From Actinopolymorpha cephalotaxi (GTDB lineage Bacteria > Actinomycetota > Actinomycetes > Propionibacteriales > Actinopolymorphaceae): 64,000 bases of DNA. This document shows positions 15,849-24,982 of the stretch, piece after piece. Position 1 is the stretch's first letter, and the number at the start of each line of letters is the position of its first letter. The stretch is taken from assembly GCF_013408535.1 (NCBI RefSeq), contig NZ_JACBZA010000001.1, positions 1,302,001-1,366,000 on the forward strand, in the 5' to 3' direction. A program made the position numbers and the translations under genes. The notes below the pieces were generated by a model that saw only the letters and a list, made by a program, of their open reading frames with translations, did no database searches and was not told the DNA's origin.

Positions 15849-16558
15849 GGACGGACCACGGCCGCCGCGGCGACGGCGGACCGATCACCGCGTACGTCAC
15901 CGATCTCGGCCGCGCGCTGCGCGGTCCGCGAGGTGCCCGGCGGGACGTCACGGCCGAGCTCGCCGACGGGCTCCGCGACGCTGCCGACGCCTACGTGGAC
16001 GCCGGCATCCCGGAGCGGGAGGCACAGGTCAGGGCGGTCCGGGAGTGCGGGCCGGTGGCGGACGTCGCGGCGGCGTACGCGCCCGAACTCGCGGCGGTCC
16101 AGGGCCGGCGGACCGCCGCCGTGTGCGCGCTGTCCATGCCGGCGACGGTGCTCGCCTGGGGCCTCACGTGGCGCGCGGAGGTGCCGAGTGCCGAGGCGCC
16201 GGTAACCCCTGCCGGGACTCACCCGTGGCGGCTGGGCGTTCTGTCCGACCTCACCGACTGGGCCGGGATCGCCGGCGGGAGCGCCGGCTGCGTCCTGGCC
16301 GGCCTGCTGGTGGTGTCGGCGCGCCGGGCGGTTCCGGTCCGGCTCGTCCTCGCCCTGCTGGTCGGGCTGTGCGGCGGCGCGGTGCTGGTCTCCACCGTCT
16401 GCTCGGCGGTGATGAACGTCGCCAACGCCGAGCTGATCGAGTGGATGCTGGCCGGCTCCACCCCGGCTGTGGTGCTCTCCCTTGCCACCGGGGCGATGTC
16501 CGCCTGGCAGCTGGTCTCGCTGTTCCGTACCGCCGATTTCGCGTTCCGCCGCGGCTGA
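15845..16558 (+). CDS. HAAS/DUF1700-like membrane protein (second copy)
   Basis: A 237-residue paralogue of the preceding gene; ATG 15845 overlaps its stop by 4 bp. It has the same N-terminal pattern (YVTDLGRALRGPRGARRDVTAELADGLRDAADAY, RECGPVADVAAAYAPELAAVQGRRTAAV) and then four hydrophobic helices. The conserved AYxPEL-AVQGR join between domain and first helix shows a tandem duplication. Converges with the serine hydrolase gene, whose stop codon at 16563 lies 4 nt beyond its own. Confidence 0.8.
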   Translation: MRTDHGRRGDGGPITAYVTDLGRALRGPRGARRDVTAELADGLRDAADAYVDAGIPEREAQVRAVRECGPVADVAAAYAPELAAVQGRRTAAVCALSMPATVLAWGLTWRAEVPSAEAPVTPAGTHPWRLGVLSDLTDWAGIAGGSAGCVLAGLLVVSARRAVPVRLVLALLVGLCGGAVLVSTVCSAVMNVANAELIEWMLAGSTPAVVLSLATGAMSAWQLVSLFRTADFAFRRG

Positions 16559-16562
16559 CGCC

Positions 16563-17639
16563 TCACGCGGCGAGTTCGGCGAGGACGGCCGTCACCGCGA
16601 GGTTGGTGAACCGCGGCCGCAGCCAGGGCATCGTGGTGGCGTCGCGTTCTGGGTGGACGCGGTTGGTGAGCAGGGTGACGTAGAGACCCAGCTCGGGATC
16701 GACCCACAGGCTGGTGCCGGTGAAACCCGCGTGCCCGTACGCCGACCCGCTCATCAGGTCGCCGGCAAGTGTCGACAGCAGGTCGTTTCCCTGCCAGGCA
16801 AGGGATCTGCGGAGGTTCAGGTGGTCGGTGGCCGGCCTGGTCATCACCGCGAGCGTACGCGGCGCCAGCAGCCGGCCGCGCTCGCCGCGACCGCCGCGGA
16901 CGAGTGCCAGCCCGAGCCGTTCGACGTCGGCGAGGGTGGCGAACAGCCCGGCGTGTGCGGACACCCCGCCGAGCACCTCGGCGTTCTCGTCGTGCACGGT
17001 GCCCTGGATCAGCCGGCCGCGCCAGGCGCACTCCTCGGTGGCCGCGGTGCTGCTCCAGCGTTCCCGCGGCGGGTTGTAGGTGAGGCCGCCGGCGCCGAGC
17101 GGCTCCGCGACGTACTCGCGTACCAACTCATCCAGCGGCCGGCCGGCGGCGGCCTCGGCGACCAGACCGAGCACGATGAAGCCCTGCGAGCTGTACTCCA
17201 CCCGGGTGCCCGGCCGGCCCTCGCGCAGCGGGAGGTCGCGCACGGCGGCCAGAAGGCTGTCCCGGTCGGGGTGGTCGCGGTAGAGGCGCTGCCCGCCCGG
17301 AATGCCGGAGGTGTGGGTCAGCAGGTGCCAGACGGTGAGGTCGGCCTTGTCGGTGCCGGCGTACTCGGGCAGGTGCATGGCCACCGGGTCGGTGAGCGCG
17401 AGCAGCCCGCGTTCGGCCAGTGCCATCACCACCAGTCCGGCGACGGGTTTGGTGAGCGAGGCGAGGTCCCAGCCGGTGTCCTCGGTCACCGGGTCGCCGC
17501 CCCAGGCGAGGGTGCCGAGGTGGCCGCGGCGGACGGGGCCGTCGGCGGTGCCGGCCGACCAGGCCGCCCCGGAGAACACCCGGTCGGTGCGGGCCTGTTC
17601 CAGCAGGGTGGTCAGCGGGTCGGTCGGCGGCGGGGTCAC
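16563..17639 (-). CDS. Serine hydrolase, class C beta-lactamase/penicillin-binding-protein-like
   Basis: A 358-residue enzyme using GTG 17639, with GGAG about 9 nt upstream. Catalytic motif SxxK is S61-L-T-K64 in DLASLTKP, the second motif is Y149-S-S in RVEYSSQGF, and HAGFTGT supplies the HxG third motif. HLLTHTSG (105-112) is typical of the esterase/beta-lactamase family. No signal peptide is visible, so it is probably cytoplasmic or released by another route. Relatives are esterases, D-aminopeptidases or transpeptidase-like enzymes. It follows the glucarate-dehydratase-like gene by 76 nt on the same strand. Confidence 0.88.
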   Translation of the reverse strand: MTPPPTDPLTTLLEQARTDRVFSGAAWSAGTADGPVRRGHLGTLAWGGDPVTEDTGWDLASLTKPVAGLVVMALAERGLLALTDPVAMHLPEYAGTDKADLTVWHLLTHTSGIPGGQRLYRDHPDRDSLLAAVRDLPLREGRPGTRVEYSSQGFIVLGLVAEAAAGRPLDELVREYVAEPLGAGGLTYNPPRERWSSTAATEECAWRGRLIQGTVHDENAEVLGGVSAHAGLFATLADVERLGLALVRGGRGERGRLLAPRTLAVMTRPATDHLNLRRSLAWQGNDLLSTLAGDLMSGSAYGHAGFTGTSLWVDPELGLYVTLLTNRVHPERDATTMPWLRPRFTNLAVTAVLAELAA

Positions 17640-17715
17640 GGCGTCGGCTCCGGATCGTGGGGGGAAAGCGGATCGTGGGTCGAGTACGTACGACAAGACG
17701 GTGGAGTGTGCGACC

Positions 17716-18846
17716 TTACGGAGTGTGGTCGCCCTCCTTCTCGTTGCGGCGGGCGTAGTGGAGGACCCGGTCGAGGTCGACGTCGACGCCGAGGCCGGCA
17801 CCCTGGGGTACCGGCAGGCTTCCGTGGGACAGTTCGATGCGCTCGGTCAGCACGTCGCCGTCGGCGAGGTAGTACATCGCGTCCACGGCATGGTCGAGCC
17901 GGTCGAGTGCCGCGGCGACCTGGAGATGGCATGCGGTGCTGATACCCAGTTCGCCGCCGCTGTGGAAGTTCAGGCCGAGACCGAACGCCCGGCAGGTGGC
18001 GGCGAGGTTCATCGTCGGACCGACGCCGCCCCATTTGTGCACGTCGGCGTGGATGATGTCGACCGCACCCATCCGCACCGCGGGGGCGAGGTCCTCCTCG
18101 CGTACGACACACATGTTGGTGCACAGGGGAGTGGCGATCTGCGCGCGCACCTGCGCCATCCCCTCCAGGCCGGCGCACGGGTCCTCGAGGTACTCAAGGT
18201 CCAGGGCGTCCAGCCGGCGGCCGGCCCACACCGACTCCGGCACCGACCAGACGGCGTTGGGGTCCACCCGCAGCGCGGTGCCGGGCAGTTTCGCGCGCAG
18301 CGCCTCCATCACCGACACGTCGAACCGCGCGTCGGTGGAGCCCTTGAACTTCACCGCGGTGAACCCGTGCTCCGCCACGATCTCGGCGGCCTTGTCGGCC
18401 AGCACGGCCGGCTGGTCGGCGCGGGGCACGTCGCCGGCCGCGCCCCGGGTGAGCAGGCCGGTGAGGGGAATCGTGTCGCGGACCGCGCCGCCGAGCTGCA
18501 GATGCAGCGGCACCCCCGACGCCTTGCCGGCAAGGTCGAGGAACGCCATCTCCAGCCCGGCCAGCGCGCAGTAGCCGAGGTAGCCGTAGAAGAACGGCAC
18601 CATCGCGCACGTACGCCGGATGGTCGCGCTCGCCCGCGGGTCGACACCGACGAACTGGTCCCGGATGCGTTCGACCAGCGCCGCTGTGGGCCGGCCGTGC
18701 ATGGTCTCGCCCCAGCCCTCGCGCCCGTCGTCGTCGCGGACGCGGATCACCGTGCGGGTGGTGCCGGCCTTGGCCTCGAAGCTGCTGGCGAACGTGGTTG
18801 TCAAGGGGACGTTGACAACCCAGACGTCGATGTCGGCGACGCGCAT
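17716..18846 (-). CDS. Enolase-superfamily acid-sugar dehydratase, glucarate-dehydratase-like
   Basis: A 376-residue mandelate-racemase/enolase-superfamily enzyme. ATG 18846 with GGACGGAG upstream. An N-terminal capping domain (1-120) is followed by the barrel with the KxK base motif K166-F-K168, metal ligands Asp195 (RVDPN), Glu221 (LEDP) and Asn244 (CTNMCVV), and a His/Asp dyad Asp268 (HADVHKWGG) and His295 (NFHSGGELG). KxK, an Asn ligand and a His-Asp dyad are the pattern of the glucarate dehydratase subgroup. Likely role: dehydration of a C6 acid sugar to a keto-deoxy acid in the cytoplasm. The exact substrate (glucarate, galactarate, idarate) cannot be read. Confidence 0.85.
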   Translation of the reverse strand: MRVADIDVWVVNVPLTTTFASSFEAKAGTTRTVIRVRDDDGREGWGETMHGRPTAALVERIRDQFVGVDPRASATIRRTCAMVPFFYGYLGYCALAGLEMAFLDLAGKASGVPLHLQLGGAVRDTIPLTGLLTRGAAGDVPRADQPAVLADKAAEIVAEHGFTAVKFKGSTDARFDVSVMEALRAKLPGTALRVDPNAVWSVPESVWAGRRLDALDLEYLEDPCAGLEGMAQVRAQIATPLCTNMCVVREEDLAPAVRMGAVDIIHADVHKWGGVGPTMNLAATCRAFGLGLNFHSGGELGISTACHLQVAAALDRLDHAVDAMYYLADGDVLTERIELSHGSLPVPQGAGLGVDVDLDRVLHYARRNEKEGDHTP

Positions 18847-18955
18847 GAATCTCCGTCCTGGGGTTGCACCGAGAGGAAGCCGTGCCCACCGCTGGACGGT
18901 GCGGCCGGCGAACGGCAGGGGTGCCGCGCGCCGACCCTACCGAAGATCGCCGACG

Positions 18956-20230
18956 TCAGGACAGGCGTACGGGAAGGCGTTCCACGCCATGGATCAGGCT
19001 GCTGTGCCGCCACCGCACCTCGTCGGAGTCGACCGCCAGGGACAGCTCGGGGAAGCGGTCGAGCATCCGGCGGAACGCCACCTCCGCCTCCAGCCGGGCC
19101 AGCGGCGCGCCCACGCAGTAGTGGATCCCGTGGCCGAACGCCAGGTGCCCGCCGCCGCGGCGGGTGACGTCGAGCTGCCCGGCACCGGGGAACCGGCTCT
19201 CGTCGTGGTTGGCCGAGGCCAGTGACACCAGGACGAACTGCCCGCGCGGGATCTCCACGTCGCCGAACCGCACCGGCTCGGAGGTGAACCTCATGGTGGC
19301 GAGGTTGATCGGCCCGTCGTAGCGCAGGAACTCCTCGACCGCACCGCCCACCAGGGACGGGTCGGCGCGCAGCCGGTCGAGCTGGCCGGGGTTGCGCAGC
19401 AGGGCGAGGACGCCGTTGCCGATCAGGTTGACGGTCGTCTCGTGCCCGGCGACGAGGAGCAGGAACGCCATCGCGATCAGCTCGTTCTCGTCCAGCCGGT
19501 CGTTGTCGTCGCGGGCCTGCACCAGGCCGGTCAGCAGGTCCTCACCGGGCTGGGCGCGCTTGGCCGCGATCAGCTGGCTGAGGTAGCCGGCCATGGCGTA
19601 CGACGCGGTGCGAACCTCGTCGTCGGTCGGGTCGTCGGCCAGCACCACCGCGGACCAGGCGCGGAAGTCCTCGCGGTCCTCGAAGGGGACGCCGAGCAGC
19701 TCGCAGATCACCGTCATCGGCAGGGGGAACGCGAACGCGTCGATCAGGTCGACCGGCTCGCCGTCCGCCCCGCGCGCGGCCATGGCGTCCAGCAGCTCCT
19801 CGGTGATCGCCTCGATCCGGGGCCGGAGCGCCTCGACCCGGCGGGAGGTGAACGCCTTGTTGACCAGCTTGCGCAGCCGGGTGTGGTCGGGCGGGTCCGA
19901 GCTCAGCATGTGCGCCCGCAGCGCCTCGGCGAACACCATCTCGTCCCCGAGCTGCTCGGGGTCCATGTACTGGTCGAGCACCCGGCCGTTCTTCAGCAGC
20001 CGCGGATCGGCGAGCGCGGCCCTGGCCTCGTCGTACCTCGTCACGATCCAGGTCTCCCAGCCGTGGGGGAGCACGACCTTGCGGGCCGGCCCCTCCTCGC
20101 GCAGCGCCGCATGCACCGCCTCCGGATCCTGGAAGTAGTCGGTGTCCAGAGCCGGCACACCGTTGGCCCCCGCCGTGGTGAACCTGGTGGACTCCGTGCC
20201 CGTCGTACCGACCACTCCTGGCTTCGTCAT
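18956..20230 (-). CDS. Cytochrome P450 (class I bacterial, CYP107-like)
   Basis: A 424-residue soluble monooxygenase. ATG 20230 with GGGAGGA upstream. I-helix oxygen motif AGHETT, K-helix ExxR in EEFLRYDGP, and the heme loop FGHGIHYCVGAPLARLE with the Cys thiolate ligand are intact. HMLSSDPPDHTRLRKLVNKAF is the usual C-helix region. No ferredoxin or ferredoxin reductase gene is adjacent. The substrate is unknown; it stands 109 nt from the dehydratase gene and may be a separate unit. Confidence 0.95.
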   Translation of the reverse strand: MTKPGVVGTTGTESTRFTTAGANGVPALDTDYFQDPEAVHAALREEGPARKVVLPHGWETWIVTRYDEARAALADPRLLKNGRVLDQYMDPEQLGDEMVFAEALRAHMLSSDPPDHTRLRKLVNKAFTSRRVEALRPRIEAITEELLDAMAARGADGEPVDLIDAFAFPLPMTVICELLGVPFEDREDFRAWSAVVLADDPTDDEVRTASYAMAGYLSQLIAAKRAQPGEDLLTGLVQARDDNDRLDENELIAMAFLLLVAGHETTVNLIGNGVLALLRNPGQLDRLRADPSLVGGAVEEFLRYDGPINLATMRFTSEPVRFGDVEIPRGQFVLVSLASANHDESRFPGAGQLDVTRRGGGHLAFGHGIHYCVGAPLARLEAEVAFRRMLDRFPELSLAVDSDEVRWRHSSLIHGVERLPVRLS

Positions 20231-20388
20231 CTGTCGTCCTCCCTCGTGTGCCCGGCATCGCCGGGACGTGCCCCCGGGACGTCTGCCTGGCCCCCGCACA
20301 GGATGAACGTCCGGGCACCGGCCCGTGATCCTGCGGGAGGAGGAAATCTCCCGGGGTGGGGTGCTTGGGTATGCCCTCGAAGGGCTGG

Positions 20389-20418
20389 TCCGCCGGGGTC
20401 CGCCGGGGTCCGCCGGGG
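20389..20418. repeat. Three tandem copies of a 10-bp unit
   Basis: TCCGCCGGGG is repeated three times without change (20389, 20399, 20409) in the non-coding gap upstream of the MFS gene. Confidence 0.9.
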
Positions 20419-20496
20419 GCGGCAATCCGGATGCGGCCCGCCGGTCCGGCCGCTATCCTCGGCCTGCCCGGGCGGTTCCGTCCGCGCGGAGATCCC

Positions 20497-20616
20497 ATGA
20501 ACCCCGTGGACACCCGCGGAAGCCCGGCCGAACGAGAGGACCCGCAGATGCGAGCCAGCACCCCGTCTCCGACCTCCGGTGCCGTGGCGAGGGGTACGTC
20601 GGCGCCCGTTCGCTGA
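20497..20616 (+). CDS. Possible 39-residue small ORF upstream of the MFS gene
   Basis: ATG 20497 has GCGGAG 5-6 nt upstream and a TATCCT box 38 nt upstream. The product would be MNPVDTRGSPAEREDPQ followed by Thr/Ser/Ala-rich residues ending TSAPVR. It ends 169 nt before the MFS start and could be a leader peptide, but its composition is undistinguished and nothing else supports it. Confidence 0.22.
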   Translation: MNPVDTRGSPAEREDPQMRASTPSPTSGAVARGTSAPVR

Positions 20617-20785
20617 CCTACCGGCTCCGTCCTGACCGGCGGCGAGCCGACTCGCCGGCCGGCGCCCGACCGCGTTCCCGCGCTCCGCGTACGCCATCCG
20701 CGTTCGCGCGCGCCCGCGCCCCGTCGACCCACTCGACGCCGGAGGGCTGTTCGCCCTTCCCCTCCTCGCGTCCGGAGTTCCACGT

Positions 20786-22060
20786 ATGCGCGCGTACCCC
20801 GTCTACCTCCTGATCCGCGGGCTCGGCTCCTTCGCCGGTGCCTGCGCGTTCACCCTCAACCTCGTCTACCAGATTCAGACCGTCGGCCTCGGTCCGCTCG
20901 AACTCGTCCTCGTGGGCACCGTGCTGGAGGTCACCTGCTTCCTCGCGCAGGTGCCGACCGGGGTGATCGCCGACCTCTACAGCCGCCGCCTCTCGGTGAT
21001 CGCCGGCTACCTGCTGATCGGGGCGGGCACCCTCCTCGAGGGGCTCGTCCCCGCCTTCCTCGCCATCGTCGTCGGCAACGTCGTGTGGGGCATCGGCTCC
21101 ACCTGCGTCGACGGCGCCGAGGAGGCATGGGTGAGCGGCGAGGTCGGTGAGGAACGGGCGCCGGGCGTGTTCACCCGGGGTGCCCAGGTCGGTCAGGTGG
21201 CCACCGTCGCGGGCATCGGCGCCGGCGTCCTGCTCGCCGGCGCCGGCCTGAACCTCCCGATCGTCGCCGGCGCCGCGGTGTGGCTGCTGCTGGGTGTGGT
21301 GCTGGTGTTCGTGATGCCCGAACGCTCCTTCGAGCCGGCGGCCCCCGCCGAGCGGGGGTCGTTCGCGGCGATGCGCGGGCAGTTCGTGGCCGGCGCCCGG
21401 GTGGTGCGCGGCCGCCCGGTCCTGGTGTGCCTGCTGGCGGCCGGGCTGTTCCTCGGCCTCGGCAGTGAGGGCTGGGACCGGCTGCAGCAGGCGCACTTCC
21501 TGCAGAGCCTGCGGTTCCCGTCGTTCGGTACGCCGGTGGTGTGGTTCGGCGTGTTCAGTGTGGTCGGCATGCTCGGCTCGGTCGCCGTCACCGAGGTCGT
21601 CCGGCGCCGGCTCGACCCGGCGCGGCCCGGGCGCCTCGGGACGATGCTCGTGGTCGCCCAGCTCGGCGTGGTCGCGGGGGTGCTGGTGTTCGCGGCGGCC
21701 GGTGAGTTCTGGCTCGCCGCGGCGGCGAGCGTGCTGGTGGGCCTGCTGCGGTCGGTGTGCCACCCGCTGGTCGCGAGCTGGCTGGTGGCGAACACCGAGC
21801 AGCGCACGAGGGCGACGGTGTTCTCCATGTCGGGTCAGGTGGACGCGGCCGGGCAGATCCTCGGCGGCCCGCCGGTCGGGATGGTCGGCGAGCGCCTCGG
21901 CATCCGCGCCGCGCTGGCGCTCACCGGTCTGCTCGTACTTCCCGCGGTCGGGTTGTACGCCCGTGCGGTGGCGCTGGGCCGGTCGCGGGGCGGGTCGGGC
22001 GGCGGGTCGGCGGGCCGGTCGCGGCGTGTGAGACGTGAGGGAGCCGACGTGATCCCGTAG
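20786..22060 (+). CDS. Major facilitator superfamily transporter
   Basis: A 424-residue, 12-helix membrane transporter. ATG 20786, CCGGAG 8 nt upstream. The first helix MRAYPVYLLIRGLGSFAGACAFTLN, then motif-A-like VPTGVIADLYSRRLSVIAGYLLIG in the loop between helices 2 and 3, mark an MFS drug/metabolite exporter (tetracycline-efflux-like group). The C-terminal tail is Arg/Gly/Ser-rich. Substrate unknown. Its stop codon TAG lies inside the TAGGCT box that probably starts ftsK transcription. Confidence 0.88.
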   Translation: MRAYPVYLLIRGLGSFAGACAFTLNLVYQIQTVGLGPLELVLVGTVLEVTCFLAQVPTGVIADLYSRRLSVIAGYLLIGAGTLLEGLVPAFLAIVVGNVVWGIGSTCVDGAEEAWVSGEVGEERAPGVFTRGAQVGQVATVAGIGAGVLLAGAGLNLPIVAGAAVWLLLGVVLVFVMPERSFEPAAPAERGSFAAMRGQFVAGARVVRGRPVLVCLLAAGLFLGLGSEGWDRLQQAHFLQSLRFPSFGTPVVWFGVFSVVGMLGSVAVTEVVRRRLDPARPGRLGTMLVVAQLGVVAGVLVFAAAGEFWLAAAASVLVGLLRSVCHPLVASWLVANTEQRTRATVFSMSGQVDAAGQILGGPPVGMVGERLGIRAALALTGLLVLPAVGLYARAVALGRSRGGSGGGSAGRSRRVRREGADVIP

Positions 22061-22071
22061 GCTCGCTGACC
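22058..22071 (+). promoter_or_regulatory. ftsK promoter -10, leaderless start
   Basis: TAGGCT (22058-22063) lies exactly 8 nt before the ftsK ATG (22072), which has no SD. The spacing and sequence are the same as at padR. The box overlaps the stop codon of the MFS gene. No clear -35. Confidence 0.45.
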
Positions 22072-24795
22072 ATGGCCCGGACGTCTTCCCCCGTACGCCG
22101 GGGACAATCCCGCACGGCGGGCCCGGCACGTTCGGACACCCGCACCGGCACCCGCACGCGTTCGGCGTCCCCGGCGCCGGCGCGGTCGAACAGGTCCGGC
22201 GGGTCCGGGAAGAAGCCCCCGGCCAAGAAGGCTCCGGCGAAGAAGGCCCAGGCCAGACGCCCCGCGAAGGGGAAGAGTTCGGGGTCGGTCGGCAGCGTCC
22301 TCGGTTCCCTGCTGAGCGGGATCGTCCGGCTGGTCGCCGGCATCTGGCTCGGCATCGCCCACCTCTTCGGCGGCATCGTCCGGCGGATGGGGTCGAGCGC
22401 GCGCGAGCTGGATCCCGAGCTTCGCCGCGACGGCGTCGGCCTGGCGTTCGTGGGGCTGGCGATCGTGGTCGCGGCCGCGGTCTGGTGGCGGATGCCCAAC
22501 GACGTCGGGCGGGCGGTCCGCGGTGTGGTCTCCGGCACCGTCGGCGTCCTCGACTGGTTCATCCCGATCCTGCTCGCACTGGTGGCCTGGCGGACGCTGC
22601 GCCACCCCGACCGCAACGGTCCCGGCGGGCGGCAGGCGATCGGGTGGGCGGCGATCCTGGGCGGCGTTCTCGGCCTGATCCACATCAAGGACGACCTGCC
22701 CCGCCCCACCAACGGCATCAGGAGCCTGGAGGACGCCGGCGGCGCCATCGGGTTCGTGATGTCGTCGGTGCCGGCCGACCTGCTCACCGTGTACGTCGCC
22801 GTTCCGCTGCTGATCCTGCTGACGCTGTTCGGCGTGGTCGTGGTGGGCGGCACGCCGTTGCACGCGCTGCCCGAGCGGTTCCGGGACCTCTGGAACCACC
22901 ACATCCTCCGTAAGGACACCGGCGAGGACGCCGACGAGTCCGACGGCGAGACCGGCGCGAAGGGGGACCCGCCGACCCAGCCGCTGCGCAGGTCGCGGTC
23001 CCGCCGGCGGGTCGGTGCGTCCGCCAAGGGCGAGGACGGCGAGGACTCCGAGTTCGCCGGCGAGTCGCCGTACGACAGCCCGGTGCTCGAGGGCCGCGAG
23101 CTCGGCAGGCGCGGCAAGGGCGGCAAGGGCAAGTCCGCCGGCGACGGCAAGTCCGCCGGTGCCGACGGGGCCGCAACTGCGGGAGCCGGCGCGGCGGCCG
23201 CGGTCGCCGCGGCTGCCGGTGCCGCGGCGGCGAAGGACGACGCCGACGGCAAGCCCGCTGAGCCGCCGCCGCACAGCCCGCTGCCGCAGCGGGTGGAGCA
23301 GCTCGCCCTGTCCGGCGACGTGACGTACACCCTGCCGGCCAACGAAACGCTCGCGCCGGGTTCCGCCCACAAGGCGCGCACCAAGGCCTCCGACGGCATC
23401 GTCGACCGCCTGACCGAGGTGCTGGAGCAGTTCGAGATCGACGCCCAGGTGACCGGCTACACGCGCGGGCCGACGGTGACGAGGTACGAGGTCGAGCTCG
23501 GCCCCGCCGTCAAGGTGGAGAAGGTCACCGCGCTCAGCAAGAACATCGCCTATGCCGTGGCCAGCACCGACGTGCGGATCCTGTCGCCCATCCCGGGCAA
23601 GTCCGCGATCGGGGTGGAGATCCCCAACACCGACAAGGAGATCGTCAGCCTCGGCGACGTGCTCCGGTCCAACGTCGCGCGCGGCGACCACCACCCGATG
23701 GTGGCCGGGCTCGGCAAGGACGTCGAGGGCGGCTTCGTCGTCGCCAACCTGGCGAAGATGCCGCACCTGCTCGTCGCGGGCGCCACCGGATCCGGCAAGT
23801 CGGTCTTCATCAACTCGATGATCACCTCGATCCTGATGCGGTCCACCCCCGACGAGGTACGCGCGATCCTGGTCGACCCGAAGCGGGTGGAGCTCAGCGT
23901 CTACGAGGGCATCCCGCACCTCATCACCCCGATCATCACCAACCCGAAGAAGGCCGCCGAGGCCCTGCAGTGGGTGGTGTCGGAGATGGACCGCCGGTAC
24001 GACGACCTGGCGGCCTTCGGGTTCCGGCACCTGGACGACTTCAACAAGGCCGTCCGCACCGGCAAGGTCACCCCGCCGCCGGGCAGCGAACGCGTCCTCG
24101 CGCCGTACCCCTATCTCCTCGTCATCGTCGACGAGCTGGCCGACCTGATGATGGTCGCCCCGCGCGACGTCGAGGACTCGGTCGTCCGCATCACCCAGCT
24201 GGCCCGGGCCGCCGGGATCCACCTGGTGCTGGCCACCCAGCGGCCGTCGGTCGACGTGGTGACCGGGCTGATCAAGGCCAACGTGCCGTCCCGGCTCGCC
24301 TTCGCGACGTCCAGCATGGCCGACAGCCGGGTCATCCTCGACCAGCCCGGCGCGGAGAAGCTGGTCGGGCAGGGTGACGGGCTGTTCCTGCCGATGGGTG
24401 CCAGCAAGCCGATAAGGATCCAGGGCGCGTGGGTCACCGAGAGCGAGATCCACAAGGTCGTCGAGCACTGCAAGACCCAGCTGCAGCCGACGTACCGCGA
24501 GGACGTCACCGCCGCGCCGGGCGCCAAGAAGGAACTCGACGACGACATCGGCGACGACATGGACCTCGTGGTGCAGGCCGCCGAGCTGATCGTGTCGACG
24601 CAGTTCGGCTCCACGTCGATGCTGCAGCGCAAGCTGCGGGTCGGGTTCGCCAAGGCCGGCCGGCTGATGGACATCCTGGAAAGCCGCGGCGTGGTCGGGC
24701 CCAGCGAGGGTTCGAAGGCGCGGGACGTCCTGGTGAAGCCGGACGACCTCGAGGGCTTCCTGATCATCCTGCGCGGCGACGCCGAGTCCGAGTAG
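22072..24795 (+). CDS. ftsK: DNA translocase FtsK/SpoIIIE
   Basis: A 907-residue septal DNA pump that moves chromosomal DNA during division. The N-terminal ~75 residues are Lys/Ala/Pro-rich (KKPPAKKAPAKKAQ). Four membrane helices follow (about 120-270), then a charged, Gly/Ala-rich linker (about 280-400). The RecA-like motor carries Walker A GATGSGKS (570-577) and Walker B YLLVIVDELADL. The C-terminal winged-helix gamma domain (QAAELIVSTQFGSTSMLQRKLRVGFAKAGRL) reads KOPS sites. All domains are intact. It is probably transcribed from its own leaderless promoter. A palindromic hairpin 24 nt past the stop may end the transcript. Confidence 0.97.
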   Translation: MARTSSPVRRGQSRTAGPARSDTRTGTRTRSASPAPARSNRSGGSGKKPPAKKAPAKKAQARRPAKGKSSGSVGSVLGSLLSGIVRLVAGIWLGIAHLFGGIVRRMGSSARELDPELRRDGVGLAFVGLAIVVAAAVWWRMPNDVGRAVRGVVSGTVGVLDWFIPILLALVAWRTLRHPDRNGPGGRQAIGWAAILGGVLGLIHIKDDLPRPTNGIRSLEDAGGAIGFVMSSVPADLLTVYVAVPLLILLTLFGVVVVGGTPLHALPERFRDLWNHHILRKDTGEDADESDGETGAKGDPPTQPLRRSRSRRRVGASAKGEDGEDSEFAGESPYDSPVLEGRELGRRGKGGKGKSAGDGKSAGADGAATAGAGAAAAVAAAAGAAAAKDDADGKPAEPPPHSPLPQRVEQLALSGDVTYTLPANETLAPGSAHKARTKASDGIVDRLTEVLEQFEIDAQVTGYTRGPTVTRYEVELGPAVKVEKVTALSKNIAYAVASTDVRILSPIPGKSAIGVEIPNTDKEIVSLGDVLRSNVARGDHHPMVAGLGKDVEGGFVVANLAKMPHLLVAGATGSGKSVFINSMITSILMRSTPDEVRAILVDPKRVELSVYEGIPHLITPIITNPKKAAEALQWVVSEMDRRYDDLAAFGFRHLDDFNKAVRTGKVTPPPGSERVLAPYPYLLVIVDELADLMMVAPRDVEDSVVRITQLARAAGIHLVLATQRPSVDVVTGLIKANVPSRLAFATSSMADSRVILDQPGAEKLVGQGDGLFLPMGASKPIRIQGAWVTESEIHKVVEHCKTQLQPTYREDVTAAPGAKKELDDDIGDDMDLVVQAAELIVSTQFGSTSMLQRKLRVGFAKAGRLMDILESRGVVGPSEGSKARDVLVKPDDLEGFLIILRGDAESE

Positions 24796-24817
24796 GCCCC
24801 GGTCGCGCAGCCCCACG

Positions 24818-24837
24818 GATTCTTCCGCGGAAGAATG
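24818..24837. repeat. Family-A palindrome, copy 1 (possible ftsK terminator)
   Basis: ATTCTTCCGCGGAAGAAT (24819-24836) is a perfect 18-bp palindrome, 24 nt downstream of the ftsK stop. It can form a hairpin, but no U-tract follows. Confidence 0.85.
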
Positions 24838-24908
24838 CCGTGGTCTGAGGGCGCGCCGCAGGCCCGGTCGCCGGTTCGTCGTACGGAGTCGCACCCTCGT
24901 CGTACGGA

Positions 24909-24954
24909 AGTGTGAAGACCTCGGGTGGCTCCAGCCACCGGAAGTCTTCACGCT
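24909..24954. repeat. Family-B hairpin, copy 2
   Basis: Outer arms GTGAAGAC (24912-24919) and GTCTTCAC (24944-24951), inner arms GGTGGCT (24924-24930) and AGCCACC (24933-24939), flanked by AG/CT. The left arm AGTGTGAAGACCTCGGGT recurs at 24983 and resembles the arm at 5970. Confidence 0.85.
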
Positions 24955-24982
24955 CCGGTCGGGCCGGTCTGTCGGGGGCTGC

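Larger units (their letters stand above)
20231..20785. other. 555-bp gap between P450 and MFS genes
   Basis: No well-supported gene. It contains the divergent promoters of the P450 and MFS genes, three perfect copies of the 10-bp unit TCCGCCGGGG (20389-20418), a TATCCT box (20454-20459) and a possible 39-codon ORF (20497-20616). The longer frames crossing it are Arg/Pro/Ser-rich and look non-coding. Confidence 0.7.
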
